DNA of 64,000 nucleotides from JAPLJU01 sp964547985. GTDB taxonomy: Bacteria > Desulfobacterota > Syntrophia > Syntrophales > UBA2192. Each line of letters begins with the position of its first letter. Position 1 is the first letter of the stretch. This document shows, one piece after another, positions 63,328 to 64,000 of the stretch. The position numbers were made by a program, and so were the translations under genes. The stretch is from the NCBI GenBank assembly GCA_964547985.1, contig CAZJPV010000004.1, positions 1 to 64,000 of the forward strand, written 5' to 3'. The notes beneath the pieces are model-generated. The model ran no database searches, was not told the origin of the DNA, and saw only the letters and a program-made list of their open reading frames with translations.

Positions 63328-63942
63328 ATGTCAGCGTTCGTTGAATTTGCTGGAAAATACAGGACGACCATCACCAGAGTTTTTGCTGTCTTCCTGATCC
63401 TGATCCTGCTTTTTACCCATCACTCGTGGGAGCACGCCTCTGTGGTCGATACGGCTTTTGAGTTAATCGGAATCTTCCTGATCAGCATCTGCGTTCTCGG
63501 AAGGATCTGGGCCTCACTCTTTATCGCAGGTCTTAAGATTCACGAGCTTGTCGATGCCGGTCCTTATTCCGCCGTTCGTCATCCCCTCTACTTTTTCAGT
63601 TTTTTCGGGGCAGCGGGGATCGGGTTTTTCTCGAAGAATGTATTGCTGCTTGCTGTCCTCGTCGGCGTTTTTCTCATTCATTACTGCCTTGTCATGATTC
63701 ATGAAGAGCGGAATATGATGGAGGTCCACGGGGAGGCCTATGTCAAGTACATGAAACGAGTGCCCCGGTTCATACCAAACCTGGCCCTGTACCATGAGCC
63801 CGAAAAGATCACTGTGAATGTCGGGATTTATCGACGAACCTTCCTCGATGTTGTCTGGTTCATCTGGGCCATCATCCCGCTTGAAATCATTGACCGGATG
63901 CACGAAGCGGGAATCCTTCCCGTGTTCTATTACCTGCCTTGA
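63328..63942 (+). CDS. Isoprenylcysteine carboxyl methyltransferase (ICMT)-like membrane protein
   Basis: A 204-residue membrane protein with about five helices. The cofactor-binding pattern of ICMT/PEMT enzymes is seen in AGPYSAVRHPLYFFSFFGAAGIG and in the C-terminal HEERNMMEVHGEAYVKYMKRVPRFIP. Such enzymes methylate lipids, amines or small carboxyls using S-adenosylmethionine; the acceptor is unknown. GGGAGCG is before the ATG. It follows a CDP-alcohol phosphatidyltransferase and may act on its lipid product. Confidence 0.82.
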   Translation: MSAFVEFAGKYRTTITRVFAVFLILILLFTHHSWEHASVVDTAFELIGIFLISICVLGRIWASLFIAGLKIHELVDAGPYSAVRHPLYFFSFFGAAGIGFFSKNVLLLAVLVGVFLIHYCLVMIHEERNMMEVHGEAYVKYMKRVPRFIPNLALYHEPEKITVNVGIYRRTFLDVVWFIWAIIPLEIIDRMHEAGILPVFYYLP

Positions 63943-64000
63943 CAATCACTTCCTGATTTCGTCTGATTGCCTCAGATGTAAGTGCCACAGGGGGGCCTGA

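Noticed and set aside
63943..64000. Possible new gene at the right edge
   Set aside because: The last 58 bases contain no start codon with a plausible ribosome-binding site.

Overview
The window reads as a chromosomal segment of a GC-rich (mid to high fifties percent by eye) anaerobic Gram-negative bacterium, most likely a syntrophic or fatty/aromatic-acid-degrading deltaproteobacterium (Desulfobacterota, Syntrophales/Syntrophorhabdus-like). The grounds are the gene order alaS-recX-recA-thpR-cinA-pgpA, many acyl-CoA enzymes (acyl-CoA dehydrogenase, two MaoC hydratases, a crotonase, a 4-hydroxybutyryl-CoA dehydratase-family protein, a hotdog thioesterase, an AcuI-like reductase), Fe-S and cobalamin-type redox proteins, and the lack of obvious aerobic respiration genes other than a type II NADH dehydrogenase. 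The taxonomic guess is inference, not a database result. No tRNA, rRNA, CRISPR array, intact transposase or prophage was seen.

Layout. 0-9.8 kb: mixed-strand housekeeping and accessory genes: metallo-beta-lactamase proteins, a HerA-like ATPase with a small coupled partner, an acyl-CoA dehydrogenase, a DMT transporter split by one amber codon, a MaoC hydratase, an alpha/beta hydrolase and a decayed cytosine-5 DNA methyltransferase remnant. 9.9-11.8 kb: a queuosine-salvage hydrolase paired with an EamA transporter. 12-17.4 kb: an ECF sigma factor, its anti-sigma factor, a VIT/von Willebrand A protein whose ribosome-binding site lies in a perfect 12-bp stem, and a TPR protein. 17.4-30.2 kb: a MarR regulator with a QueG-like Fe-S protein, a spermidine-synthase-like protein, secreted zinc proteases, envelope and lipid enzymes, a second QueG-like protein, patatin, and CoA-related enzymes. 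30.3-43.9 kb (all minus strand): acetamidase with a zinc ribbon, bacterioferritin, TypA/BipA, an envelope cluster (lipoprotein, LysM, OmpA), NDH-2, AcuI-like reductase, PEBP protein, pirin. 44.1-47.8 kb: a two-component system divergent from a B12-type radical SAM enzyme, with an 11-bp-period direct repeat between them. 47.9-50.9 kb: crotonase, periplasmic cyclophilin, YCII protein, zinc alcohol dehydrogenase.

51.2-60.8 kb is a DNA-repair block: alaS-recX-recA-thpR-cinA-pgpA on the minus strand, then lexA and dinB on the plus strand. A consensus promoter with an SOS-type box inside its spacer points at lexA. The spaces around lexA hold several repeat families, a truncated DUF559 gene and a 10-bp-phased tandem repeat just before dinB. 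60.8-64 kb: a GGDEF-like protein with a degenerate signature, a small membrane protein, a receiver domain with a C-terminal membrane anchor, a CDP-alcohol phosphatidyltransferase and an isoprenylcysteine-methyltransferase-like membrane enzyme.

The most promising leads for undescribed biology are the queuosine hydrolase/EamA pair, the stem that masks the VIT/VWA ribosome-binding site, the two-component system with direct repeats facing a radical SAM gene, the membrane-tethered receiver protein, and the SOS promoter with the mobile-looking debris between it and lexA.
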